Of a DNA stretch of 64,000 nucleotides, positions 17,133-25,470 are shown piece by piece. The notes under the pieces are model-generated. The model was not told the origin of the DNA and did no database searches. It worked only from the letters and a program-made list of their open reading frames with translations. Source of the DNA: Chitinophagaceae bacterium (GTDB lineage: Bacteria > Bacteroidota > Bacteroidia > Chitinophagales > Chitinophagaceae); assembly GCA_947454155.1 (NCBI GenBank), contig CANGIT010000004.1, positions 62,001 through 126,000 on the forward strand, written 5' to 3'. Made by a program: the position numbers and the translations under genes. Position 1 is the stretch's first letter. Every line of letters starts with the position of its first letter.

Positions 17133-18677
17133 TCAGCTTCCCCAGCTTTCACGATCAAGGCTCCGGTAATGGATGGCCTCAGCCAGATGTTCAGTTCGTA
17201 TGCATTCGCTGTTATCGAGGTCGGCAATGGTTCTGCTCACTTTCAGTATTCTGTCGTAGGCGCGGGCAGAAAGGTCGAGTCGCTCCATCGCTTTTTTAAT
17301 CAGTTGCTGAGCGGGTTGATCGATTGCACAAATCTCTTTCAGCATCTTGCTGCTCATCTGTGCGTTGGCATAAACGGATTCCTGTTGCTGATATCTTTTC
17401 GCTTGAATGGCTCTTGCTTTGATTACGCGGTTTCGGATGGCTTCGCTTTTCTCTTGCTGTTGAACAGTTGACAGTTCTTCGAAATTCACCGGCGTCACTT
17501 CCACATGCAGGTCGATGCGATCGAGTAAAGGGCCAGAGATACGGTTGAGGTATTTCTGCACCATGCCCGGAGGACAAGTACAATCTTTTTCGGGATGGTT
17601 GAAAAATCCGCAAGGGCAGGGGTTCATACTGGCGATGAGCATAAAGCTGGCCGGAAAGTCCAATGCGATTTTAGCCCTGGAAATCGTCACTCTCCTTTCT
17701 TCCATGGGTTGTCTCATCACTTCCAGTACGGTTCGTTTGAATTCGGGAAGTTCATCAAGAAACAATACACCATGATGTGCCAGCGATATTTCTCCGGGTT
17801 GCGGATGTCCGCCTCCACCCACCAGCGCCACATCGGATATGGTATGGTGTGGACTTCTGAAAGGACGTTTGCTCACCAGCGTGGCATGTTCTGGAAGCTT
17901 GCCGGCTACACTGTGAATCTTTGTGGTTTCGAGGGCTTCGGCCAGTGTGAGTGGTGGCAATATCGTTGGCAATCGTTTAGCCAGCATGGTTTTTCCGGCG
18001 CCGGGCGGGCCAATGAGAATCGCATTGTGACCACCAGCGGCAGCAATCTCGAGCGCCCTTTTGATGTTTTGCTGTCCCTTCACATCCGCAAAATCAATGT
18101 CATCATCTCGCTGCGCCTGCAAAAATTCTTCCGCCGCGTTTATTTTCGTGGGGCTGATTACGCTAGTACCATTGAAAAAACCCACCACATCTTTGAAATG
18201 AACGGCGCCATACACATTGATGTTGTCCACCATGGCCGCCTCTTTGGCATTGGCCAGTGGTACAATCAACCCTTCAAAGTTTTCTTTTTGCGCCTGCAAG
18301 GCGATGGGCAATGCGCCTTTGATGGGTTTCACCACTCCATCCAGACTAAGCTCTCCCATGATGATGTATCGCTCCAGTTTTTCCGGATCTACTAATTGCC
18401 CTGAAGCCGCCAGCGTTCCCAATGCGATGGCCAAGTCAAAAGCCGTTCCTGTTTTTCGGATATCAGCCGGCGCCAGATTGACGAGCAATTTGGTACGTGG
18501 CATATGGAATCCGTTGCTCTTGATCACACTTTCCACCCGTTGCAAACTTTCCTTTATGGCATTGTCGGGCAATCCAACGATATAATAATTCTTGCCCTGA
18601 TTATTCACATCCACCTCAACAGCAATGGTGATGGCCTCCACGCCATATACAGCCGAACCAAATGTTTTTATAAGCAT
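17133..18677 (-). CDS. YifB/ComM family Mg-chelatase-like AAA+ ATPase
   Basis: AAA+ protein of the YifB/ComM family; in naturally competent bacteria ComM is a branch-migration helicase used in transformation. The ATG at 18677 (MLIKTFGSAVYGVEA) gives 514 residues; the open frame could also begin at a TTG two codons upstream. N-terminal Lon-protease-like domain S5 fold (about 1-170, IVGLPDNAIKESLQRVESVI), central ATPase with Walker A ILIGPPGAGKTMLAKRLP and Walker B VLFLDELPEF, and a C-terminal Mg-chelatase-type domain with the cysteine-rich insert MNPCPCGFFNHPEKDCTCPP. It is complete. No competence gene is adjacent. Confidence 0.94.
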   Translation of the reverse strand: MLIKTFGSAVYGVEAITIAVEVDVNNQGKNYYIVGLPDNAIKESLQRVESVIKSNGFHMPRTKLLVNLAPADIRKTGTAFDLAIALGTLAASGQLVDPEKLERYIIMGELSLDGVVKPIKGALPIALQAQKENFEGLIVPLANAKEAAMVDNINVYGAVHFKDVVGFFNGTSVISPTKINAAEEFLQAQRDDDIDFADVKGQQNIKRALEIAAAGGHNAILIGPPGAGKTMLAKRLPTILPPLTLAEALETTKIHSVAGKLPEHATLVSKRPFRSPHHTISDVALVGGGGHPQPGEISLAHHGVLFLDELPEFKRTVLEVMRQPMEERRVTISRAKIALDFPASFMLIASMNPCPCGFFNHPEKDCTCPPGMVQKYLNRISGPLLDRIDLHVEVTPVNFEELSTVQQQEKSEAIRNRVIKARAIQAKRYQQQESVYANAQMSSKMLKEICAIDQPAQQLIKKAMERLDLSARAYDRILKVSRTIADLDNSECIRTEHLAEAIHYRSLDRESWGS

Positions 18678-18792
18678 GAGCAAAGCTCAGCATCGCAGCT
18701 AAATAATAGAGCGGAAAAACACCAGCAATAAAAAAGAAAAACAGCAGGGGAGTGAGAGGGAAATAATGTGCTAATGTGATCATGAAATCCCT

Positions 18793-18841
18793 AAATCAAA
18801 AATCAAAAATCAAAAATCAAACACCAAACACCAAACACCAA
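18793..18841. repeat. Heptanucleotide tandem repeat array (7 units)
   Basis: Seven contiguous 7-bp units: AAATCAA four times, then ACACCAA three times (18793-18841). It lies in the spacer after the MutS-like gene's stop codon. Related arrays with ACnnnAA units are at 30497-30552 and 34683-34717. Confidence 0.85.
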
Positions 18842-18846
18842 ACATC

Positions 18847-20163
18847 TTATAACCCCTCCAGCAAATTCACCACACCTTCTTTTTTCAAAATGAGGTAGCC
18901 GAGTCTGTCATTGCTCACGCCTTCTTTGAGATGGTAATTAAAACTGAATTCTTCATTATTGATGGTAGTTTCAAAGTATCGAAACATGATATGGCTTTGT
19001 TGTTGCAGTGACTGACTGATTTCGTATAAATGGGTGGAGAGGATGAAAAGCGAATGCGGAATTTTTATCAGCCCTTCTATTACCAGCAGACTACACTTCA
19101 TCGCATCTTCCACATTGGTGCCTTTGAACAGTTCGTCGATCAGAATCAGCCATTTTCTTCCGTCATTGATTTTATTGACTGTGGATTTGATGCGCTGCAC
19201 CTCATTGTAAAAATAACTTTCGCCTTTGGTGATGTTGTCCATAATGTTGATGTTGCTCAACAGTCCATCAAACAAACTCAGCTTCATGCTTTCTGCTGGA
19301 ACACCCATGCCGATGTGAGCTAAGAATACAGCAATACCCATCGATTTGATGAACGTACTTTTACCGGCCATGTTGGCGCCGGTCAGAAAAATGAAATGTT
19401 GTCGCTCATCCATCTTTACATCATACGGAACGGGATGCTCCAATAATAAATGACGAAGTCCCTTGAGCTCAAGTACAGGATGATCGGTATTTTCAAACAC
19501 AGGAAATTGGAGTCCGAGATTTTTTACTGCCATCGCCATGCCATACCAGGCGTCGAGTTCGGCATGTATGTCGAGCAGCTTTCGCATGGATGGCTTGAAC
19601 CGGTATTTCATAAAATAAGCAAGACGGAGCGTCTCTATTACCGACATCTCTTTTGCCGATCCGAATTTAACAATGCAGCTCAGTTCTTCTTTTTCTGTCA
19701 GTGATATGATGTTGTCTATATTTTTTTGTAGGGGCTTCGGCAGTTGACATTCCTTCCATAGTGCTGCTGTTTCTTTCAATCCCCTGATGAAGTCGAAGCA
19801 ATGTTGCATGGAGAATTTGATGACAGAAAAGTCGCTGCTGTTCAGTATCCGGTAAATCTGCGCCTGAAAAAACTCGGGCCGATTAGGTATCGGGTTCAGC
19901 TGTGTTTCAAAAAACCTTTCCACCATCATTACAGTGCCGTTACTGATGCGTTGCGTCCATTCGGCCTCTTTGTTCAATATCAGCCTTAAGATCTGCTGAA
20001 CATTCAAGATAGCTTCGATGGAATGCAAAGGATGCGACAGATGATATTTCAGTTGCGCTTCTCCTTGTGAAGTGGTGGTGAAATTGATTTTGGAAAAAAC
20101 ACTGCGATGGTCTTCACCGCCGAAGATATTCAGGTCCTGTATGGTGGTTTTGTCGATTTCCAT
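18847..20163 (-). CDS. MutS-family ATPase without mismatch-recognition domain
   Basis: 438 residues, about half the size of MutS. It has the MutS core/clamp helices (about 15-240) and the C-terminal ATPase: Walker A TGANMAGKSTFIKSMG, the MutS lid region NIMDNITKGESYFYNEVQRI, Walker B WLILIDELFKGTNVEDA and the D-loop histidine region LFILSTHLYEIS. The N-terminal domain that holds the mismatch-contacting Phe-X-Glu, and the connector, are missing, as is a C-terminal Smr nuclease. Short MutS-like proteins of this kind are found in Bacteroidota; their role is not established, so a repair function is inference. It follows pyrC by 2 bases, so the two form an operon. Confidence 0.87.
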   Translation of the reverse strand: MEIDKTTIQDLNIFGGEDHRSVFSKINFTTTSQGEAQLKYHLSHPLHSIEAILNVQQILRLILNKEAEWTQRISNGTVMMVERFFETQLNPIPNRPEFFQAQIYRILNSSDFSVIKFSMQHCFDFIRGLKETAALWKECQLPKPLQKNIDNIISLTEKEELSCIVKFGSAKEMSVIETLRLAYFMKYRFKPSMRKLLDIHAELDAWYGMAMAVKNLGLQFPVFENTDHPVLELKGLRHLLLEHPVPYDVKMDERQHFIFLTGANMAGKSTFIKSMGIAVFLAHIGMGVPAESMKLSLFDGLLSNINIMDNITKGESYFYNEVQRIKSTVNKINDGRKWLILIDELFKGTNVEDAMKCSLLVIEGLIKIPHSLFILSTHLYEISQSLQQQSHIMFRYFETTINNEEFSFNYHLKEGVSNDRLGYLILKKEGVVNLLEGL

Positions 20164-20165
20164 GT

Positions 20166-21506
20166 TTATCGGTTGAAACGTAGGCGTTTACCCGTAATCG
20201 TGATATTGAATCGGCCGTTGTCATAAACAGGACGTCCGTTGACAAAGGTGGTTTCAATGCTGGAGGAAAATACAGTGTTTGTCAAAGGGCTCCAGCCACA
20301 CTTGTAGTAGATGTTATCGGGGCCAACGATATGAGGTTTGTGTAGATCTACGATCACCAGATCGGCAAAATATCCTTCACGGATATATCCCCTTTCGCTG
20401 ATCTGGAAACAATCGGCCACGGCATGGCTCATTTTTTCGGCTACACGTTCCAGTGGTATTCGTCCGGCATGCGCATATTCGAGCATGAGCAGAAGCGGGT
20501 GCTGTACCAGGGGTAATCCCGCATGGGCCGATTCGTATGGCGGTTGTTTTTCGCTCATCAGGTGTGGAGCATGGTCGGTGGCGATGATGTCTAGACGGTC
20601 ATCCAGCAAGGCTTTCCACAGCGCTTCTTTGTTATGGGCCGCTTTGATGGCAGGATTGCATTTGATCTGATAGCCCAGCCTTTCGTAGTCGTTTGCGGTG
20701 AAATGCAGGTGATGCACACATACTTCTGCGGTGATTCTTTTTTCTTTCAACGGCATCATGTTGCCAAAAAGAATCAGTTCCTTTTCGGTGCTGATGTGTA
20801 GGATGTGCAGGCGGGTATTGTATTTCTGGGCCATCTTCACGGCTCTCAGAGACGAGGCATAGCAGGCTTCTTCGTCTCTGATCAGCGGATGGTCGGAGGG
20901 GGAGAGGTTGCCTTTTATCTGTTTTATTTTTTCGTAGTTCTGTTTGATGATGTTTTCATCTTCGCAATGGGTGGCAATGAGGAGCTCAGCCTCACTGAAT
21001 ATTTTTTCGAGGGTGTTGACATTGTCTACCAGCATGTTTCCTGTGCTGCTGCCCATGAATATCTTGATGCCGCAGATGTCATTTTTTAATGCATTCACCT
21101 TCAGCACTTCTTCTGCATTGTTGTTGCTAACGCCCATGAAAAAAGAATAGTTGGCTGCGGAAGTTTGAGCAGCGATCTTGTATTTGTCTTCGAGCAGTTC
21201 CAGTGTCAGCGCATTGGGAATGGTGTTGGGCATTTCCATGAAACTGGTAACGCCACCGGCAACTGCCGCCCTGCTTTCACTGGAAATATCGGCTTTATGT
21301 GTGAGGCCCGGTTCTCTGAAATGTACCTGGTCGTCGATCACACCGGGAAAAAGATGTTTGCCTTCGCCATTGATTTCTGTTACAGCGAATGCAGTTTCTA
21401 TATGGTCTGCGATTCTTTCAATCCTGTCGCCGGCAATCAGCACATCTTGAACGGCAATCTTCCCTTCATTCACCACCGAAATATTCTTTATCAGGTATCT
21501 TTGCAT
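20166..21506 (-). CDS. pyrC: Dihydroorotase
   Basis: Third step of pyrimidine synthesis: closes carbamoyl-aspartate to dihydroorotate. 446 residues, TIM-barrel amidohydrolase of the AllB/PyrC class. Visible motifs: PGVIDDQVHFREPGLTHKA (about 53-71), the carboxylated-lysine strand GIKIFMGSSTGNMLV, HCED and HILHIST histidines, and the final signature DIIATDHAPHLMSEK. The first metal-binding motif is QVH where most dihydroorotases have HVH; this substitution is, from memory, shared by Bacteroidota enzymes. The MutS-like gene follows directly. Confidence 0.93.
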   Translation of the reverse strand: MQRYLIKNISVVNEGKIAVQDVLIAGDRIERIADHIETAFAVTEINGEGKHLFPGVIDDQVHFREPGLTHKADISSESRAAVAGGVTSFMEMPNTIPNALTLELLEDKYKIAAQTSAANYSFFMGVSNNNAEEVLKVNALKNDICGIKIFMGSSTGNMLVDNVNTLEKIFSEAELLIATHCEDENIIKQNYEKIKQIKGNLSPSDHPLIRDEEACYASSLRAVKMAQKYNTRLHILHISTEKELILFGNMMPLKEKRITAEVCVHHLHFTANDYERLGYQIKCNPAIKAAHNKEALWKALLDDRLDIIATDHAPHLMSEKQPPYESAHAGLPLVQHPLLLMLEYAHAGRIPLERVAEKMSHAVADCFQISERGYIREGYFADLVIVDLHKPHIVGPDNIYYKCGWSPLTNTVFSSSIETTFVNGRPVYDNGRFNITITGKRLRFNR

Positions 21507-21537
21507 ATCTTCAATTTGAGGTTAAAATATTTTTCTG

Positions 21538-23208
21538 ATGCAAATTATCAAAAGCTTATTCAAATTCGTCTTTTTTGTTCTTCCGGTTTATTCTTTCGCG
21601 CAATCCACTTATCTGCCGCAGGACGATAAAACCTATCATTTCATCGACCGCATGGAAATCAGCCATCAACATCTGAATGAGCTCAATTTTTCAACATTGA
21701 AACCCTACCTGCGCAAGAACATTTTGGCTTTGGCAGATTCTGTTGCAGCCAAACAAAATCTGACGCTTACAGAAAAAAATGACCTTCGTTCCTTATATCT
21801 TAACAACAACGAATGGATAACGGATCCCTCCCGTTTTGTTGCCAGCAAGAAGCCCATCTTGAAACATTTTTATACCACACCCGCCAATTTTTTCGAAACT
21901 CATCAAAAAGATTTTTTTCTGACAGTCAATCCTGTTTTACAATTCAAGGCGGGGAAATCAATGGATTACGACAAGACGCTTTTCATCAATTCACGAGGTA
22001 TCACGCTGCGTGGTGAAATTGCGAAACGAATCGGTTTTTCCAGCACCATTGTCGACAATCAGGAGAGAGGGCCTCAGTTTTACCAGCAACAGGTAGCCGC
22101 ATACAAGGCTGTACCGGGTGTGGGATTTTACAAGATTTTCAAAAAAGATCCGAGTGCCAATGATTATTTCGATGGAAGAGGCTACCTCACTTTCAGGGCC
22201 ACGAAATACATCGATTTTCAAATGGGCTACGACAAAAATTTCATTGGTAACGGCTACAGAAGCCTGTTTCTGAGCGATTGGGGCAGCAGCTACTTGTTTG
22301 CAAAGGTCAACACCAAGATTTGGAAATTCAATTATCAGAATCTTTTCATGGAATTGATTCCCCAGTTTAGCACCAAAGGCGATACACTTTACCGTCGCAA
22401 ATATGCGGCCATGCATCATTTAAGCCTAAACGTTAGTAAATGGCTCAACATCGGTTTATTTGAGGGGGTGATCTTCGGCCGTAAAGACCATTTCGATTTC
22501 CAGTACATCAACCCTGTTATCTTTTATCGCCATGTGGAAGGTACCATTGGAAGTCCAGACAATGCAGTGGCCGGTCTTGATTTCAAAGCCAATATTATGC
22601 ATCGCACACAGCTCTACGGACAATTGCTGCTGGATGAATTCAATTTCGCCGTCATCAAAAAAGATCCTTACAACTGGGCCAATAAATATGGTTTGCAGCT
22701 GGGGGCCAAATACATTGACGCATTCGGTGTCAAAAATCTGGACCTGCAAATGGAATACAACCGCGTTCGTCCTTTCACCTATTCTCACTTCGATACCATC
22801 AACAATTACACCCATTACAACCAACCGCTGGCGCATCCGCTGGGCGCCAATTTTCAGGAGTGGCTGGGCATCGTGCGTTATCATCCACTCCCTAAATGGG
22901 ATGTGTATGCACAAGCTATTTATTTTGAGAAAGGCCTGGATTCGGGGAATGCCAATTTCGGCGGCAATATCTTCAGAAGTTATCTCACACGACTTACCGA
23001 GTCGGGGTACAAGATGAGTTCAGGAAACCTGATGAAATGTTTGAATGCCACATTGAATGTTTCTTATGAATGGAAGCCGAATCTCTTCCTGGAAGCGGGT
23101 ATCCAAAACCGTGTGTATTCGTTGAGCAATGCCAAAGAAAAGACACAGGAGCTCACGTTCAACTTCGGTCTTCGGATGAACTGGTTTCGCCGAGCGTATG
23201 ATTTCTGA
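21538..23208 (+). CDS. Outer membrane beta-barrel protein, Wzi-like
   Basis: 556 residues with a signal peptide (about 1-20, cleavage after SFAQ) and a predicted beta-barrel of alternating strands ending in FNFGLRMNWF. An initial helical region (about 30-110) precedes the barrel. The pattern (GNGYRSLFLSDWGSSYLFAK and the tandem LxxGxxEGxxFG region) resembles the Wzi capsule-assembly family and RemB-type gliding proteins of Bacteroidota. The exact function is not determined from sequence. Its stop is 3 bases from the convergent porT stop codon. It starts 31 bases from the pyrC start, transcribed the other way. Confidence 0.65.
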   Translation: MQIIKSLFKFVFFVLPVYSFAQSTYLPQDDKTYHFIDRMEISHQHLNELNFSTLKPYLRKNILALADSVAAKQNLTLTEKNDLRSLYLNNNEWITDPSRFVASKKPILKHFYTTPANFFETHQKDFFLTVNPVLQFKAGKSMDYDKTLFINSRGITLRGEIAKRIGFSSTIVDNQERGPQFYQQQVAAYKAVPGVGFYKIFKKDPSANDYFDGRGYLTFRATKYIDFQMGYDKNFIGNGYRSLFLSDWGSSYLFAKVNTKIWKFNYQNLFMELIPQFSTKGDTLYRRKYAAMHHLSLNVSKWLNIGLFEGVIFGRKDHFDFQYINPVIFYRHVEGTIGSPDNAVAGLDFKANIMHRTQLYGQLLLDEFNFAVIKKDPYNWANKYGLQLGAKYIDAFGVKNLDLQMEYNRVRPFTYSHFDTINNYTHYNQPLAHPLGANFQEWLGIVRYHPLPKWDVYAQAIYFEKGLDSGNANFGGNIFRSYLTRLTESGYKMSSGNLMKCLNATLNVSYEWKPNLFLEAGIQNRVYSLSNAKEKTQELTFNFGLRMNWFRRAYDF

Positions 23209-23211
23209 TGA

Positions 23212-23943
23212 TTATTCCACAATCAGCGAAAGCTGAATGGTTCTGGATTTGATTTGGTCTATCACATTTGAATATTTCAGGTCGGGGTCGCGGTAATGCA
23301 CATTCTTGAAGCCCCATCCCAGTTTGATTTCGGGAGAAAATACAAACACCGGAAAATAAAAGTGGAAACCGATGCCGGCTTCTATTCCATAATCTAATTT
23401 ATTGAGCTTAATCAGTTTCTCTGCATTCTTCTCGCCCGCATTCGCAGCGAAATCATATTCTATTTTTCCGCCTCCAATCACATACACCTTGAAATTATCA
23501 ATGCGGTCGCTGCTGAACTTGAATTGAACAGGCAACGACAGCGTGATGCCTTGCACCTTGCGTGTGGTGATGGTATCTTCTTTGTCGACCCTGCTCGGAT
23601 ATTTTAATCGGTATTGAAACGCTTTCTCGGTAAACACCAGGTTCAAGGGATAAGTGCGCAAATCGAAATGCTCACCCAAACGCATGTTCACCAGCCAGGC
23701 CAGGTTGATCCCCTGACTTTGCAAACTTTCCACCACGAGCACGCTGTCGTATTGTAAAAAGCGTGGATTGAAATTGAAGTGATAATAGGCACGATTGGTA
23801 CCCAGATTGATGCCGAAATGGAATTTCTTATAGTCATGCTCCTGCAAGTTCAGCTCTTTATCGAGCTGAGCCTTACTGAAGAGTGGGAGTAAGAAAACGC
23901 CCAACAGTAATGGTGCTATTTTATGGCGCAATAAATGCTGCAT
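23212..23943 (-). CDS. porT: Type IX secretion protein PorT
   Basis: 243 residues. Signal peptide (about 1-25), then an outer-membrane beta-barrel with the PorT features: FHFGINLGTNRAYYHFNF near the N-terminus, LRTYPLNLVFTEKAFQYRL, and the terminal strands GWGFKNVHYRDPD and SRTIQLSLIVE. PorT is needed for assembly of the T9SS in Bacteroidota. The neighbour ubiE is a commonly seen partner in this phylum, which supports the call. The start codon overlaps the 3' end of ubiE by 28 bases, so translation is coupled. Confidence 0.88.
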   Translation of the reverse strand: MQHLLRHKIAPLLLGVFLLPLFSKAQLDKELNLQEHDYKKFHFGINLGTNRAYYHFNFNPRFLQYDSVLVVESLQSQGINLAWLVNMRLGEHFDLRTYPLNLVFTEKAFQYRLKYPSRVDKEDTITTRKVQGITLSLPVQFKFSSDRIDNFKVYVIGGGKIEYDFAANAGEKNAEKLIKLNKLDYGIEAGIGFHFYFPVFVFSPEIKLGWGFKNVHYRDPDLKYSNVIDQIKSRTIQLSLIVE

Positions 23944-24659
23944 ATGCCTAAGCTCATTTTTTTACAATATGATTCTTGATAACCCAGCTGGTCAAGCACG
24001 GCTGTGAAATGCCTGCCTTCCGGAAATTTACGTATCGACTCGTCGAGATATTTATAAGCATCTCTGTTCTTGGAAAACAACTTGCCCACATTGGGGGTAA
24101 TGATTTTCATATAGAGCTGATAAATCGTTTTGATCAACGGCAATTTCGGCTGACTGAATTCCAGCACCACCAGTTTACCACCGGGGCGCAAAACCCTGTG
24201 AATTTCCGACAAACCTTTTTCGAGTTGTTGAAAATTGCGTACGCCGAATGCTACAGTTACTGCGTCAAACGACTGATCGGGAAAGTTTATTGCCTCACTG
24301 TCGCCATTGTGAAGGGTGATGGTATTTTGCAGGCCGGCTTTTTTTATTTTTTCGCGACCAATCTCCAGCATGCCGTCGCTGATGTCGATGCCGATGATTT
24401 GTTGCGGATGTAAAAGATGGGCTGCCATGATGGCCACATCTGCAGTGCCGGTGGCTACATCCAGCATTTTTTGGGGCTGAATGTCCTTGAGATGGGAGAG
24501 GGCTTTTTTACGCCAGCGAATGTCGATGCCTGCGCTGAGAAAGCGGTTGAGAAAATCGTATTGACCGGCGATATCATTGAACATCCCGGCTACCTGCTCT
24601 TTTTTACTGAGCGAGGAATCCTGGTAGGGCACTACTTTATCGTGGTCGAAGCTGGTCAT
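23916..24659 (-). CDS. ubiE: Demethylmenaquinone methyltransferase UbiE/MenG
   Basis: Methylates demethylmenaquinone to menaquinone, using S-adenosylmethionine. The ATG at 24659 (MTSFDHDKVVPYQDSSLS) gives 247 residues and fits the family; the longer frame adds residues lacking family match. Motifs: VAGMFNDIAGQYDFLNRFLS (start of the domain), MLDVATGTADVAIMAAH (SAM-binding motif I), and HRVLRPGGKLVVLEFSQP. The C-terminal GICSIYCAIK is typical. A -7 box TATATTTG lies 8 bases upstream, pointing away from engB. Confidence 0.95.
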   Translation of the reverse strand: MTSFDHDKVVPYQDSSLSKKEQVAGMFNDIAGQYDFLNRFLSAGIDIRWRKKALSHLKDIQPQKMLDVATGTADVAIMAAHLLHPQQIIGIDISDGMLEIGREKIKKAGLQNTITLHNGDSEAINFPDQSFDAVTVAFGVRNFQQLEKGLSEIHRVLRPGGKLVVLEFSQPKLPLIKTIYQLYMKIITPNVGKLFSKNRDAYKYLDESIRKFPEGRHFTAVLDQLGYQESYCKKMSLGICSIYCAIK

Positions 24660-24667
24660 TCGGTTTG

Positions 24668-24675
24668 CAAATATA
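24668..24675 (-). promoter_or_regulatory. Candidate ubiE-porT promoter (-7 box)
   Basis: The minus strand reads TATATTTG, an exact match, 8 bases before the ubiE ATG, implying a very short leader. It lies 50 bases from the divergent engB promoter. Confidence 0.45.
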
Positions 24676-24697
24676 AGCCGAATCACCCGTTGAGAAC

Positions 24698-24732
24698 TTT
24701 GCCCAAGGTTCATTTTATAATGATTATTTTTG
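24698..24732 (+). promoter_or_regulatory. Candidate engB promoter (-33 and -7)
   Basis: TTTG (24698-24701) and TATTTTTG (24725-24732) are separated by 23 bases, matching both Bacteroidota promoter elements. The engB ATG at 24750 is 17 bases on. Confidence 0.6.
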
Positions 24733-24749
24733 TTTAACAATCAATTGGC

Positions 24750-25382
24750 ATGCCCATTAAGAAAGCAGTATATATCATCAGCAGTCCCGATTTCGAAAAA
24801 TGTCCCAAAGCCGACCGACCCGAGTATGCCTTTATCGGCCGAAGCAACGTAGGGAAATCATCGCTGATCAACATGCTGTGTAATAATGAAAAACTCGCCA
24901 AAACTTCGGCCACTCCCGGTAAGACACAACTCATCAACCACTTTGAAATCACCGGCAGTTCCATGAAGCCCGGTGCCAAAGACGATTATTGGTACCTGGT
25001 GGATTTGCCCGGTTACGGTTTTGCCAATGTGAGTCAAAGCAGCCGCCGCAAATGGGAGCAGATGATTGAAAACTATCTGCGTAAAAGAGAAAACCTCACC
25101 ATGGTTTTCGTGCTGCTCGATTCGCGCCATTCGCCTCAAAAAATAGACCTCGCTTTTCTCGAAAACTTAAAGAAATGGCAGATTCCTGTGGGCTTGATTT
25201 TTACAAAATCCGACAAGGAAAATCAGCGCACTGTCAGCAAGAATGTGAAAGATTTTCTGGAAACGATGAAGAAGACCTGGCAATTTCTGCCAATTCATTT
25301 TGTGACCAGTGCCGTAAAAAAATCGGGGAGAGATAAGATCATCGCCTACATCGAAGAATTGAATGAGGAACTGAAACCCTGA
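24750..25382 (+). CDS. engB: Ribosome biogenesis GTPase YsxC/EngB
   Basis: Small GTPase needed for late 50S ribosomal subunit assembly. 210 residues. G-motifs: G1 IGRSNVGKSSLIN (about 28-40), G2/G3 TPGKTQLINHFEI and DLPGYGF, G4 IFTKSDKE, and a C-terminal SAVKKSGRDKI. Typical length and all motifs intact. It is divergent from ubiE and convergent with the protease at 25471, with a hairpin between them. Confidence 0.97.
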   Translation: MPIKKAVYIISSPDFEKCPKADRPEYAFIGRSNVGKSSLINMLCNNEKLAKTSATPGKTQLINHFEITGSSMKPGAKDDYWYLVDLPGYGFANVSQSSRRKWEQMIENYLRKRENLTMVFVLLDSRHSPQKIDLAFLENLKKWQIPVGLIFTKSDKENQRTVSKNVKDFLETMKKTWQFLPIHFVTSAVKKSGRDKIIAYIEELNEELKP

Positions 25383-25424
25383 TTTCCATCATCACACCCA
25401 TCATCGCATTACTCAAAATACAAA

Positions 25425-25448
25425 GAGGTTGGCCCCTAATGCCAACCC
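25425..25448. terminator. Shared hairpin between engB and the protease gene
   Basis: GGTTGGC (25427-25433), loop of 7 bases, GCCAACC (25441-25447). On the minus strand it is followed by TTTGTATTTTG. It probably ends transcripts from both sides, mainly the protease. Confidence 0.5.
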
Positions 25449-25470
25449 CTTCGTTACACATGAATCAACC

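Noticed and set aside
17595..18395. Long antisense frame (266 codons) inside the YifB/ComM gene
   Set aside because: Composition follows the complement of a clear gene; no family features.
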